From Pseudoxanthomonas sp. Root65 (GTDB lineage Bacteria; Pseudomonadota; Gammaproteobacteria; Xanthomonadales; Xanthomonadaceae): a stretch of DNA of 64,000 nucleotides. Position numbers and translations under genes: made by a program. Where the stretch lies: NCBI RefSeq assembly GCF_001427635.1, contig NZ_LMHA01000001.1, positions 1,329,501 through 1,393,500 on the forward strand, written 5' to 3'. Shown here piece by piece: positions 56,161-64,000 of the stretch; position 1 is the stretch's first letter; the number at the start of each line of letters is the position of its first letter. The notes beneath the pieces were generated by a model. It was not told the DNA's origin, ran no database searches, and saw only the letters and a list, made by a program, of their open reading frames with translations.

Positions 56161-56745
56161 TCAGGATTCCGGTGGCGTGCCGGGATCCGGCTCGGCCGTC
56201 GTCATCGTCGTGCCGGACCGTCCTCGTGCCATCGCCTCGAACACGCCGTCGCGCCGCACCCAGGCATGATGCAGCGCCGCCGCCGCGTGCAGCAGGATCA
56301 GCGCGAACAGCGCATAGCCCACCCACCCGTGCGCCTGCCGCAACAGGCTGTACAGCGCGGGATCCTGCGGCAGGAGCGGCGGCAGCGAGAACGTCGAGGT
56401 CATGCGCACCGGATAACCGCCCGCCGACAGCATCGCCCAGCCGAGCAGCGGCATCGCCAGCAGGGCGGCATACAGCGCCACGTGCGAGGCCTTGGCCGCG
56501 AACGCCTGCGCACGCGGCAGCGACGCGGGCAGCGGCGGAGGCGGGCTGCGCCAGCGGTGCAGCAGGCGGATCACCGCCAGCACCAGCAGCGCCATGCCAA
56601 GCGGGCGGTGCAGGTCGATCAGCACCGGGCGCAGCGACAGCGACGCCACCATGCCCACGCCGACGAACAGCATCGCCAGGATCAGGATCGCCATGCTCCA
56701 GTGCAGTGCGCGGGCGAACGCATCGAAATGGCCGTGCCGGTTCAT
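56161..56745 (-). CDS. Cytochrome b561
   Basis: 194 aa from ATG 56743-56745. Four transmembrane helices with heme-ligating His: HWSMAILILAM, DLHRPLGMALLVLAVIRL, KASHVALYAALLAMPLLGW and HGWVGYALFALILLHAAAALHH. Di-heme inner-membrane cytochrome that passes electrons from quinol. It overlaps the upstream catalase-like gene (ATGA); the pair probably forms a periplasmic peroxide-reducing unit with the cytochrome as electron donor. Confidence 0.93.
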   Translation of the reverse strand: MNRHGHFDAFARALHWSMAILILAMLFVGVGMVASLSLRPVLIDLHRPLGMALLVLAVIRLLHRWRSPPPPLPASLPRAQAFAAKASHVALYAALLAMPLLGWAMLSAGGYPVRMTSTFSLPPLLPQDPALYSLLRQAHGWVGYALFALILLHAAAALHHAWVRRDGVFEAMARGRSGTTMTTAEPDPGTPPES

Positions 56746-57845
56746 CGTTTTGCCTCCTGTCCCGACGGCGTGGCGGGAGACGCGATGTCGCCGCGCGCGG
56801 TCTCGCGCTCGCGCCGGTTGAACGAGACGCTGTAGGCCGCCGCGCGCGCCGCCAGGATGGGATCGTTGGACAGCGCGACGCCGTCCGGCACCACCGTGGG
56901 ATCGTAGTTCACGTCCCGGCAGGCGCCGGTAGCCTGCGCCTCGCTGCGCTCGATCACCAACGTGCCGACGACATGCTGCGGGCGCTCCGCCGGCCACGGC
57001 TGCGACGGATCATCGACCGGATCGCCCTCGACCGCCTCGGTGACCACCAGGTCCCAGCGCAGCGGGCCCTGCGCGAGCCGTTGCCGTACCTCCTCTTGCA
57101 GATAGTCCGCCTCGGCCTGCTGGCGCGTGGCCTCCGGCAGCGGCTGGAACGGCGCCTGAGGTCGCATCGACCAGCGCACGAACCGCGACCGGCCCTGCGC
57201 ATCGATGAAGCGGAACGTGTTCACGCCGTTGTACTCGGTGTTGGCCCAGCTGTTCGACCACGGCGCGGATTTCGCCCAGGCCTGGAAGCGAGCCGCTTCC
57301 GGATACTGCGCCAGGAACGCCGCCATCTTCGCCGGGTCGGGCTTGCCGGTGGCCGGGTCCGGGCGCGAGGCCAGCATCTGCGCGTGGAAACCCGCCGTCG
57401 TGGCGACGGCGAAGAACGGGAAACTGTTCATCGCCATCCGCCACTCCTGCCCGTCGTCCGTGCGCAGCGACAGCGCCAGGCTGCGCACGCGCGCCTGCGC
57501 CTCGGCACCGAACGGGTCGGCGCCGCCGATCGACAACCGTCCCAGCACCGGCGTGCTGGCCTGCCGGAACACCTGTGCACGCGACAGCGCTGCGCCCTGC
57601 GCAGTGGGCGCGAAATGGCCGGCCACGCAGACACCTTTGCTATGCGCACGGCGGAACCCCGGATAGGGCTTGCCGTTCTCGATGTCATCGACCAGCCGCG
57701 GTGCGGTGAGTCGCCCCGCCGGACCGATCCATCCCGCCGTCCAGGCGAAGGCCAGGCCCGCGGCCAACACCAGGCAGGCGATGGTGGCCAAGGGGCGCCA
57801 GGGACGGGGCGCGGGCGGAGATGGATCGTCGGGGAGGGTCGGCAT
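56742..57845 (-). CDS. Catalase-related peroxidase, membrane-anchored
   Basis: 367 aa. N-terminal hydrophobic anchor (ATIACLVLAAGLAFAWTAGWIG), then a catalase-fold domain shorter than true catalases: distal His in RAHSKGVCVAGHF, Asn region NTEYNGVNTFRF and the proximal Tyr in DPILAARAAAYSVSFNRR. Belongs to the SrpA-like catalase-related peroxidases, which are peroxidases rather than catalases. Shares a promoter motif with the divergent ECF sigma gene, and is the likely target of that sigma factor. Confidence 0.92.
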   Translation of the reverse strand: MPTLPDDPSPPAPRPWRPLATIACLVLAAGLAFAWTAGWIGPAGRLTAPRLVDDIENGKPYPGFRRAHSKGVCVAGHFAPTAQGAALSRAQVFRQASTPVLGRLSIGGADPFGAEAQARVRSLALSLRTDDGQEWRMAMNSFPFFAVATTAGFHAQMLASRPDPATGKPDPAKMAAFLAQYPEAARFQAWAKSAPWSNSWANTEYNGVNTFRFIDAQGRSRFVRWSMRPQAPFQPLPEATRQQAEADYLQEEVRQRLAQGPLRWDLVVTEAVEGDPVDDPSQPWPAERPQHVVGTLVIERSEAQATGACRDVNYDPTVVPDGVALSNDPILAARAAAYSVSFNRRERETARGDIASPATPSGQEAKR

Positions 57846-57875
57846 GGCGGGTTCCTGCGTCGTGGATGCCGGTGG

Positions 57876-57900
57876 GACGCCCGGACGCCGGATTTATTCC
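57876..57900 (-). promoter_or_regulatory. ECF sigma-type promoter of the peroxidase operon
   Basis: On the minus strand GGAATAA (-35, 57894-57900), 14 bases, CGTC (-10, 57876-57879), followed by CCACC. The same motif with identical spacing faces the other way at 57939-57963. Confidence 0.75.
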
Positions 57901-57938
57901 CGCGTCGCGCGGATCCCTCCGGCGGAGGGCCGCGACGG

Positions 57939-57963
57939 GGAATAATCCCCGCGTTCGCGCGTC
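57939..57963 (+). promoter_or_regulatory. ECF sigma-type promoter of the sigma/anti-sigma operon
   Basis: GGAATAA (57939-57945), 14 bases, CGTC (57960-57963), then ACACC; 28 bases before the sigma factor ATG. Matches the divergent motif almost base for base, indicating autoregulation. Confidence 0.75.
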
Positions 57964-57991
57964 ACACCCTTATCCCCGCCAAGACCGGCCC

Positions 57992-58516
57992 ATGCCCGCC
58001 CGCCCCCCTCCGCTGGATGACGAGACCCTGCACGCGGTGATCCCGCGCCTGCGCCGGTTTGCGCGCTCGCTGGCGTCCGATGCGTCCGCCGCCGACGACC
58101 TGGTCCAGGCCACGCTGGAGCGCGCGCTGATGCGAGGCACCGAGGTGCGCGATCCCGCGGCGCTGCAGGCCTGGCTGTTCTCTGTGCTGTACCGCGCTTT
58201 CGTGGACGAACATCGGCGCGCGGCACGCTGGAAGCGCATCGCGCGGCTGTTCTTGGCCGAGGACGACGCGTCTCCGCCGACGCCCGACCAGGTGTTCGAC
58301 GCGCGCACCTCGTTGGCCGGCTTCGCCTGCCTGACGTCCGAGCAGCGCGCGCTGCTGATGCTGGTGAGCGTGGAGGGGCTGGCCTATCGCGAGGCCGCCG
58401 ACGCGCTGGGCATCCCGGTGGGCACGGTGATGTCGCGCCTGTCGCGCGCGCGCCAAGCGTTGCGCGCGAGGCAGGAGGACACGCCGCCCACGTCCACCCT
58501 GAAGGCCTTCCGATGA
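57992..58516 (+). CDS. ECF RNA polymerase sigma factor
   Basis: 174 aa from ATG 57992. Sigma2 region with RFARSLASDASAADDLVQATLERAL and YRAFVDEHRR, sigma4 region with LTSEQRALLMLVSVEGLAYREAADALGIPVGTVMSRLSRAR, the helix-turn-helix for -35 recognition. Group IV (ECF). Overlaps the anti-sigma gene by four bases and probably recognises the two GGAATAA-N14-CGTC promoters in front of it. Likely responds to oxidative stress, given the divergent peroxidase. Confidence 0.95.
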   Translation: MPARPPPLDDETLHAVIPRLRRFARSLASDASAADDLVQATLERALMRGTEVRDPAALQAWLFSVLYRAFVDEHRRAARWKRIARLFLAEDDASPPTPDQVFDARTSLAGFACLTSEQRALLMLVSVEGLAYREAADALGIPVGTVMSRLSRARQALRARQEDTPPTSTLKAFR

Positions 58517-59271
58517 ACATCAAGCTCCTGCGCGAAGCACCTGCGGACGACGAACTGCACGCCTATGTCGACGGCCGGCTCGATCCCGCGCGCCGCGCCG
58601 CGGTTGCCGCGTGGCTGGAGGCGCATCCCGAACAGGCGGCCCAGGTGGAAGGCTGGAAGCGCGATGCCGAACGCCTGCGTGCGCTGGCCGCGAATCCCGA
58701 GCGCTGGCCGGCGAACGCGACGCTGGCGCCAGCACAGGTCCGGCGCGGCCTGCAGGCGCGCCGGCGCCGGCGTCTGGGCATCGCCGCCTCCTGGGTGTTC
58801 GCCTTCGTGATCGGCGGCGGTGCCGGCTGGCAGCTGCGCGAGCTGCGCCCCGCGCCGTCGGCGCTGCCGATGGCGGATGCCGTGGCCGCCTACCGCCAGT
58901 TCGCCGAGGCCGATGCGCCGCCGATGGAATTCGATACGGCCCGCGCGGACGACCTGCAACGCTGGCTGCGGCGCCACTTCGGCGAGGCAGGACGGGTGCC
59001 CGATCTCAGCCAGGCAGGTTACCGGTTGATGGGCGGCCGCCTGCTGTCCACCGAACAGGGCGCCGCCGCCATGCTGGTCTACCAGGACGGGTCGGGTGCT
59101 CGGGTGGGGTTCTACCTGCGGCCGCGTGGCCGTCTGGCGCGCGACGGGCAACGCCGCGATGGCGATCTGCTGGCGCAGTACTGGTCGCATCGCGACACCA
59201 GCTTCGCCCTGGTCAGCGACGCCGCCGACGCTGCGGCGCGCGCGCTGCCGCGCCTGCTGGAAAACGGGTGA
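58513..59271 (+). CDS. Anti-sigma factor, membrane-bound
   Basis: 252 aa. Cytoplasmic sigma-binding part (ADDELHAYVDGRLDPARRAAVAAWL, the RskA/zinc-finger-like anti-sigma N-terminus but without the HxxxCxxC zinc site), one transmembrane helix (about residues 92-110) and a periplasmic domain (QLRELRP...). Overlaps the sigma gene (ATGA), so the pair is co-translated. It should hold the sigma factor inactive until an envelope signal arrives. Confidence 0.92.
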   Translation: MNIKLLREAPADDELHAYVDGRLDPARRAAVAAWLEAHPEQAAQVEGWKRDAERLRALAANPERWPANATLAPAQVRRGLQARRRRRLGIAASWVFAFVIGGGAGWQLRELRPAPSALPMADAVAAYRQFAEADAPPMEFDTARADDLQRWLRRHFGEAGRVPDLSQAGYRLMGGRLLSTEQGAAAMLVYQDGSGARVGFYLRPRGRLARDGQRRDGDLLAQYWSHRDTSFALVSDAADAAARALPRLLENG

Positions 59272-59310
59272 TCGCAGGTGCGGCCCCGGTCGGGCCGCAC
59301 CCGCCGGGAC

Positions 59311-60177
59311 TCAACGCGGCTTCACGAACCGCAGCGTCATGCGGTCGCTCTCACCGATGGCCTGGTACTTCGCGCGGTCGGCTTCCGGATGGTTGTTGGA
59401 TGGCGGCAGCGTCCACACGCCGTTCGGATGGTCCTTGGTGTCCTTCGGATTGGCGTTGACCTCGCTCTTGGCGTCGAGGCGGAAACCGGCGGCTTCCGCC
59501 AGCGCGATCACCTGCGCCTCGCTGATGTAGCCGCTCTTGTCGTCGGCCGGCACATCCTGGTTCGCGCGGTGTTCCACCACGCCCAGTACGCCGCCCGGCT
59601 TGAGGGCGGTGAAGAAGCCCTTGAACATGCCCTCGGCCTGGCCGGCGCTGCGCCAGTTGTGCACGTTGCGGAAGGTCAGCACGACGTCGGCGGAGTTGGC
59701 TGCACCGAACTCCGGCTTCGTCGGGTTGTACTTCACCACGGAGGCCTTGTCGAACTGTGCGGGAGCGTCGGCGAACTTCTTCTGCAGACCATCCAGTCCG
59801 CGCTGGTAGTAGCCGCGGCTCTTCTCCGACGCGGACGCCGGATCCACCACCGCGGCCACGTACTGGCCGCCGTTCTTCAGATAGGGCGCGAGCACTTCGG
59901 AATACCAGCCACCGCCGGGGGTGATCTCGACCACCGTCTGCGTGGGCGTCACACCGAAAAACGACAGGGTCTCCTTCGGATGGCGGTACATATCGCGCGC
60001 TGCGTTCTTCGGATCGCGCCAGTCGCCTTTCAGGGCGGCATCGAGTGCGGCGGCGTCCGCCGCGGTCAGTGCGTGAGCGGTGCCGGCCGGTTTGGCAGGC
60101 GAGGCGGCGAACGAAGGCGTGGCGGCAGCGAATGCAGCCATCAGCGCCAGGGACAGCGGAACAATGCGGATCGTCAT
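59311..60177 (-). CDS. Exported class I SAM-dependent methyltransferase
   Basis: 288 aa. A clear signal peptide (IRIVPLSLALMAAFAAATPSFA, cleavage before ASPAK) precedes a methyltransferase fold with motif I VVEITPGGGWYSEVL, DPAS, and VVLTFRNVHNW. Such COG4798-type predicted methyltransferases are widespread in proteobacteria, yet SAM is not known in the periplasm, so either they have another ligand or the signal is not used for export. Substrate unknown. Monocistronic, divergent from the oxidoreductase. Confidence 0.85.
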   Translation of the reverse strand: MTIRIVPLSLALMAAFAAATPSFAASPAKPAGTAHALTAADAAALDAALKGDWRDPKNAARDMYRHPKETLSFFGVTPTQTVVEITPGGGWYSEVLAPYLKNGGQYVAAVVDPASASEKSRGYYQRGLDGLQKKFADAPAQFDKASVVKYNPTKPEFGAANSADVVLTFRNVHNWRSAGQAEGMFKGFFTALKPGGVLGVVEHRANQDVPADDKSGYISEAQVIALAEAAGFRLDAKSEVNANPKDTKDHPNGVWTLPPSNNHPEADRAKYQAIGESDRMTLRFVKPR

Positions 60178-60320
60178 GCGTCAGCCCTCCAGAAAGGTGG
60201 GCGGAGCCTAGCACGCAGCATGTTCAGGGGGCATGGCGGTCACCGCACGCCGCGCACGCTTCATCGCATCCGCACGCGCGGTCGCTAGACTGCAGGCATC
60301 GTCGATACCGGAGCCGCGAC

Positions 60321-61349
60321 ATGGCCGACCACGAGGCTGACCGCAACACCCGCATCGTGCTGGCCGCGCGCCCGCGGGGCGAGCCGATCGCGGACGACTT
60401 CCGCCTCGAACACGCGCCCCTGCCCGAGCCTGCAGAAGGTCAGGTGCTGCTGCGCAACCACTACCTGTCGCTGGACCCCTACATGCGCGGGCGGATGAAT
60501 GCCGGGCGCTCGTACGCCAAGCCGGTCGAGATCGGCGAGGTGATGGACGGCGGCACGGTATCGGAGGTCATCGCCTCGCGGCATCCCGATCTGCATGTCG
60601 GCGACATGGTGCTGGCGCACGGGGGTTGGCAAACGCACGCAGTGGCCGACGGCAAGCTGCTGAAGCGAAAGCTGGACGCTAAGGTCGCGCCACTGACCAC
60701 CGCGCTGGGTGTCTACGGCATGCCGGGCTTCACCGCGTACGTCGGCCTGCACGAAATCGGCAAGCCGCAGCCCGGCGAGACCGTTGTGGTCGCCGCTGCC
60801 AGCGGCCCGGTCGGCGCCACCGTCGGCCAGATCGCGAAGCTGCAGGGCGCGCGTGCGGTGGGCATCGCCGGAGGCGAGGCCAAGCGCGTCTACCTGCGCG
60901 ACGAACTCGGCTTCGACGTCGCGCTCGACCATCGCGCGCCCGACTTCGCCGACCAGCTGCGCGCCGCGTGTCCGGACGGCATCGATGTGTACTTCGAGAA
61001 CGTCGGCGGTGCGGTGTTCGACGCCGTCCTGCCACTGCTCAACGATTTCGCCCGCATCCCGGTCTGCGGACTGGTCGCGCATTACAACGACACCGCGCTG
61101 CCGGCCGGGCCCGACCGCATGCCGATGCTGATGAGCCACATCCTCACCCGCCACCTGACCGTGCGCGGCTTCATCCAGCACGACTTCATCGCGCTGTACC
61201 CGCAGTTCCTGCGCGAGATGGGTGGCTGGCTCACCGAAGGAAAGATCCGCTACCGCGAGGACATCGTGGAGGGCCTGGAAAACGCACCGCGTGCGCTGAT
61301 CGGCCTGCTGCGTGGCGAGAATTTCGGCAAGGTGGTGGTGAAGCTGTAG
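60321..61349 (+). CDS. NADP-dependent oxidoreductase (MDR family)
   Basis: 342 aa from ATG 60321. Medium-chain reductase without zinc, of the leukotriene B4 12-hydroxydehydrogenase/curcumin reductase group: SLDPYMRGRMN, GDMVLAHGGWQTH, GMPGFTAYVGLHEIG, AASGPVGATVGQIAK and YFENVGG. Reduces alpha,beta-unsaturated carbonyls with NADPH. The longer frame from 60045 lacks a ribosome-binding site and would cover the divergent promoter region. Confidence 0.93.
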   Translation: MADHEADRNTRIVLAARPRGEPIADDFRLEHAPLPEPAEGQVLLRNHYLSLDPYMRGRMNAGRSYAKPVEIGEVMDGGTVSEVIASRHPDLHVGDMVLAHGGWQTHAVADGKLLKRKLDAKVAPLTTALGVYGMPGFTAYVGLHEIGKPQPGETVVVAAASGPVGATVGQIAKLQGARAVGIAGGEAKRVYLRDELGFDVALDHRAPDFADQLRAACPDGIDVYFENVGGAVFDAVLPLLNDFARIPVCGLVAHYNDTALPAGPDRMPMLMSHILTRHLTVRGFIQHDFIALYPQFLREMGGWLTEGKIRYREDIVEGLENAPRALIGLLRGENFGKVVVKL

Positions 61350-61360
61350 CGCGCTGCGAC

Positions 61361-62278
61361 TCAGCGCTCGATGCCGTTATCGGCCTCGTAGGTCTGCATC
61401 GTCGCGATGGCATCCAGCATGTACGCGTACCAGGCTTCTTCGATTTCTTCGATCGGTCCGATCAGGCGCTCGAAGTCGGGTGTCGACGCGCCGCGAGCGA
61501 GCAGTTGCTTGTAGGCGGCTGCATACCTGCCGTTCTCGTAGTGGAAGAGGAAGTGCGTCAGGTCCCAGTAGTGGAGGTAGTACAGATTGACGTGCCGGTC
61601 GATGCCCGGGCCCCGACCCTCCAGCAGGTCGCGCAACCGAATGAAGCGGGCGGCGGCCGCATCCTCCTGCAGGCTTCCCGTCAGTCCCATGCGCGACAGC
61701 CACCAGATCGGATAGGTCGCCGGATCGCTGCGACCCGGCGTCAGCACGCCGTCCTCCAGCCAGCTCGCGCCCAGGTAGCCGGCGACACCTTCGTTGGCCC
61801 ACGCGGGCAGCCGCCAGCCGGCGACCTCGGTGTTCAACTGATGCACCGCCTCATGCAGCATCCAGTGATGCGGGTTCTCCCTGCCGCCACCGTAATAGGC
61901 GTAGCAGGCCGGCCGCAGATAGTAGGCCTCGGCCCAGGGCCGGCTGCGATTGTTGCGCTGGAACTCCTCGCGATCGGCGTACAGCACGAGCGTGAGTGGT
62001 CGAGTCGAGGCGCGGACATGGTCGCCGAACAGTGCCATGTATGCCGCATGCAAACTCTCGACCGCTTCCGCCACCTGCTGCGTCTGCGCTGGCGTAGCGG
62101 TGCTATGGACACGGTAATGCGGCGTCTGCAGCAGCGTCGACGCTTCCGGAATACGCGCAGCCGGTACGGGGGCGGACAAGACGCGGGGCGCGGGACGCGT
62201 GCGCTGCCATACGCTGATCCCGATAGCCAGCGCCAGCAGCGCCACCGATACCGCAACGAGCGTGGCACGGCGCGTCAT
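61361..62278 (-). CDS. Membrane-anchored HExxH putative metallopeptidase
   Basis: 305 aa from ATG 62276-62278, overlapping the upstream stop (ATGA). One N-terminal transmembrane helix, then a domain with HEAVH and, about 19 residues later, NEGVAGYLG, whose Glu fits the third zinc ligand of gluzincins, as in DUF1570/peptidase MA-like proteins. Many aromatic residues follow (YYLHYWDLTHFLFHYEN). It should face the periplasm. Substrate unknown. Co-transcribed with the acetyltransferase gene upstream. Confidence 0.85.
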   Translation of the reverse strand: MTRRATLVAVSVALLALAIGISVWQRTRPAPRVLSAPVPAARIPEASTLLQTPHYRVHSTATPAQTQQVAEAVESLHAAYMALFGDHVRASTRPLTLVLYADREEFQRNNRSRPWAEAYYLRPACYAYYGGGRENPHHWMLHEAVHQLNTEVAGWRLPAWANEGVAGYLGASWLEDGVLTPGRSDPATYPIWWLSRMGLTGSLQEDAAAARFIRLRDLLEGRGPGIDRHVNLYYLHYWDLTHFLFHYENGRYAAAYKQLLARGASTPDFERLIGPIEEIEEAWYAYMLDAIATMQTYEADNGIER

Positions 62279-64000
62279 GCCGGCACCGGCAGGCTGACAA
62301 GCATCAGCGTGGGATCCTCCGGGTCCAGCTTCACGCGAAAGCCCAGGCTTTCGCACATGGCCAGCATGGTGCGGTTCTCGCGCAGCACCTGGCCTTCGAT
62401 GAGCTTCAGGCCCTGCCACTGCGCGTACTCGATCATGATCTGCATCAGCTTCCAGCCGATGCCGTGGCCCTTGAGGTCCGAGCGCACGAGGATGCCGTAC
62501 TCCCCCTTCTCGTAGTTGGCGTCGGCGTGCAGGCGCACCGCGCCGAGCATCTCGTGCGTGTCGGGATGGATCGCCACCAGCGCGATCGAGCGGGCGTAGT
62601 CCAGCTGGGTCAGGCGGGCGATGAATTCATGGCTGAAGTGGCGCACCGACTGGAAGAACCGCAGACGCAGGTCTTCATCGGTGACGTGGGTGAAGAAGGC
62701 GCGGAACATCGCATCGTCTTCCGGCCGCACCGGCCGTACCAGCGCAGCCCGGCCATCGGCGAGCGGGATCGTGCGTTCCCATTCGGTCGGATACGGGAAG
62801 ATCGCGAAGCGCGGATGGCCGCGACCCTTGTGCAGCGCACGGCCGCGCGCCACCGCGATGCGTGCGTCCACGGCGACCACGCCGTCGCGGTCGGCCAGCA
62901 GCGGGTTGATGTCGAGCTGGTGGATCTCGGGGATGTCGGCGGCCAGCTGCGCCAGTTTCACCAGCACCAGGGCGACGGCGCGCTCGTCGGCGGCCGGCAC
63001 GTCGCGGTAGGCCTTCAGCACGCGCGACACGCGGGTGCGTGCGATCAGTTCGTGCGCCAGGCGCAGGTCCAGCGGCGGCAAGGCGACCGCCTGGTCGTTG
63101 ATCACTTCCACCGCTGTGCCGCCACGACCGAAGGCGATGACCGGCCCGAACACCGGATCGTCGGCGATGCCGGCGATCAGTTCGCGCGCTTTCGGCCGCA
63201 GCACCGTGGGCTGCACCATTACGCCCTCGATCCGCGCGTCCGGTCGGCGTTCGCGCGCGCGCTGCAGGATGCCGGCCGCCGCTTCGCGCACGGCATTCGC
63301 ATGGGGAAGATTGAGGCGCACGCCGTCGACGTCGGACTTGTGCGGAATGTCGGGCGACAGGATCTTCACCGCCACGGTGACCCCCTCCGCCAGCAATGGC
63401 GCCGCGATACGGGCCGCGTCCTCCGCATCGGTCGCGCGCCAGACGGGCGCCATCGGGATGCCGTAGGCGGCGAGCAGCTGCGTGGTCGCGAGCGGATCCA
63501 GCCAGGCCTGGCCGGCATCCAGTGCGGTATCGACGAGCGCGCGAGCAGCGCCGACATCGGGGCTGAAATCCTCCGGCAGGCTGGGCGGCGTTTCCATCAA
63601 TGCCGCCTGCACCTCGCGGTGGCGCACCAGGTGCATGAAGCCGGCCACGGCATCCGACTCGTTCGGATAGCGCGGGATCTGCGCGGCATCGAGCAGCGCT
63701 TCGGCCTGCGGGTCGTTGCCCAGCCAGACGGTGAACACCGGTTTGTGCGGGCCCTGTGCCGGACGCTGCGACAGCACGCGGGTGACCGCATGCGCGGCCT
63801 CAGACGATGACGACAGCACGGTCGGCACGTTGACCGCGAGCAGCGCATCGTTTTCCGGGTCGGCGATCAGCGCCTCGATCGTGGCGGCGTAGCGGTCGGC
63901 ATCGATGTCGGTCAGCAGGTCGACCGGATTGGTGCGCGACCAGCCGACGGGCAGGATGCGGTCGAGCGCATCGCGCGTGGCATCGGACAGCGTGGCCAGC
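62275..64000 (-). CDS. Protein lysine acetyltransferase Pat-like (ADP-forming acyl-CoA synthetase/GNAT fusion), 5' end outside the window
   Basis: About 575 residues visible, frame open to the right edge. Part of the CoA-ligase-like domain (GWSRTNPVDLL), then the ATP-grasp part (AVKILSPDIPHKSDVDGV, QLDINPLLAD) and a C-terminal GNAT domain (LHADANYEKGEYGILVRSDLKGHGIGWKLMQ, with the acetyl-CoA-binding loop LKGHGIG). This is the Pat/YfiQ architecture that acetylates protein lysines, for example in acetyl-CoA synthetase. An ATG at 63828 is internal, not the true start. The stop overlaps the next gene. Confidence 0.92.
   Translation of the reverse strand, partial: LATLSDATRDALDRILPVGWSRTNPVDLLTDIDADRYAATIEALIADPENDALLAVNVPTVLSSSSEAAHAVTRVLSQRPAQGPHKPVFTVWLGNDPQAEALLDAAQIPRYPNESDAVAGFMHLVRHREVQAALMETPPSLPEDFSPDVGAARALVDTALDAGQAWLDPLATTQLLAAYGIPMAPVWRATDAEDAARIAAPLLAEGVTVAVKILSPDIPHKSDVDGVRLNLPHANAVREAAAGILQRARERRPDARIEGVMVQPTVLRPKARELIAGIADDPVFGPVIAFGRGGTAVEVINDQAVALPPLDLRLAHELIARTRVSRVLKAYRDVPAADERAVALVLVKLAQLAADIPEIHQLDINPLLADRDGVVAVDARIAVARGRALHKGRGHPRFAIFPYPTEWERTIPLADGRAALVRPVRPEDDAMFRAFFTHVTDEDLRLRFFQSVRHFSHEFIARLTQLDYARSIALVAIHPDTHEMLGAVRLHADANYEKGEYGILVRSDLKGHGIGWKLMQIMIEYAQWQGLKLIEGQVLRENRTMLAMCESLGFRVKLDPEDPTLMLVSLPVPA

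Overview
The window is high-GC chromosomal DNA from a member of the Xanthomonadaceae (Lysobacter/Pseudoxanthomonas/Xanthomonas group; genus not certain). The gene order dnaA-dnaN-recF-gyrB on the minus strand, back to back with rpmH-rnpA-yidC-mnmE on the plus strand, marks the replication origin. The tonB-exbB-exbD-exbD block followed by pdxJ, the proteins themselves and the dispersed palindromic repeats fit that family. There are no rRNA, tRNA or CRISPR features that I can support.

Positions 1 to about 21,490 are accessory DNA with lower GC than the rest. From 744 to about 7,010 lies an array of integron attC sites, all pointing leftwards on the minus strand, with one small gene per site and no integron integrase in the window (an orphan, CALIN-type array). 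Its cassettes encode small unknown proteins, two related coiled-coil/zinc-ribbon proteins and a proteasome-like Ntn hydrolase with Thr1/Asp17/Lys33. One large cassette carries an opposite-facing operon with an SRAP (YedK/HMCES-type) protein. To its right lie a DUF4238 gene and a translationally coupled pair: a 1614-aa nuclease/P-loop ATPase/alpha-solenoid protein and a 472-aa PD-(D/E)xK protein. This pair is the best candidate here for an undescribed defence system. The island ends with a complete PA0069-type radical SAM gene, a small HTH/coiled-coil gene and three overlapping tyrosine recombinase genes. That set resembles the GInt class of islands (genomic islands with three integrases). The island's right end cuts the resident radical SAM gene inside its cysteine motif, so the island seems to disrupt the gene and carry a substitute.

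Positions 21,490 to 36,000 are core genes, mostly on the minus strand: cls and pdxJ (plus strand), three exbD genes, exbB, tonB, a TPR protein, an M48 lipoprotein protease, a CPBP protease, gyrB, recF and dnaN, with three parS-like sites within recF and beside dnaN. The dnaN-dnaA gap looks like oriC. From 37,500 on come rpmH, rnpA, yidC and mnmE, a TonB-domain lipoprotein, an outer-membrane barrel, two ABC export systems, a peptidase lipoprotein, a ferredoxin-NADP reductase, a ketopantoate reductase, a frameshifted SDR gene, tatD, hrpB (with an intergenic repeat inserted in frame), rluE, a cytochrome b561/catalase-like peroxidase pair divergent from an ECF sigma/anti-sigma pair, an exported methyltransferase, an oxidoreductase, an HExxH protein and the 3' part of a Pat-type lysine acetyltransferase.
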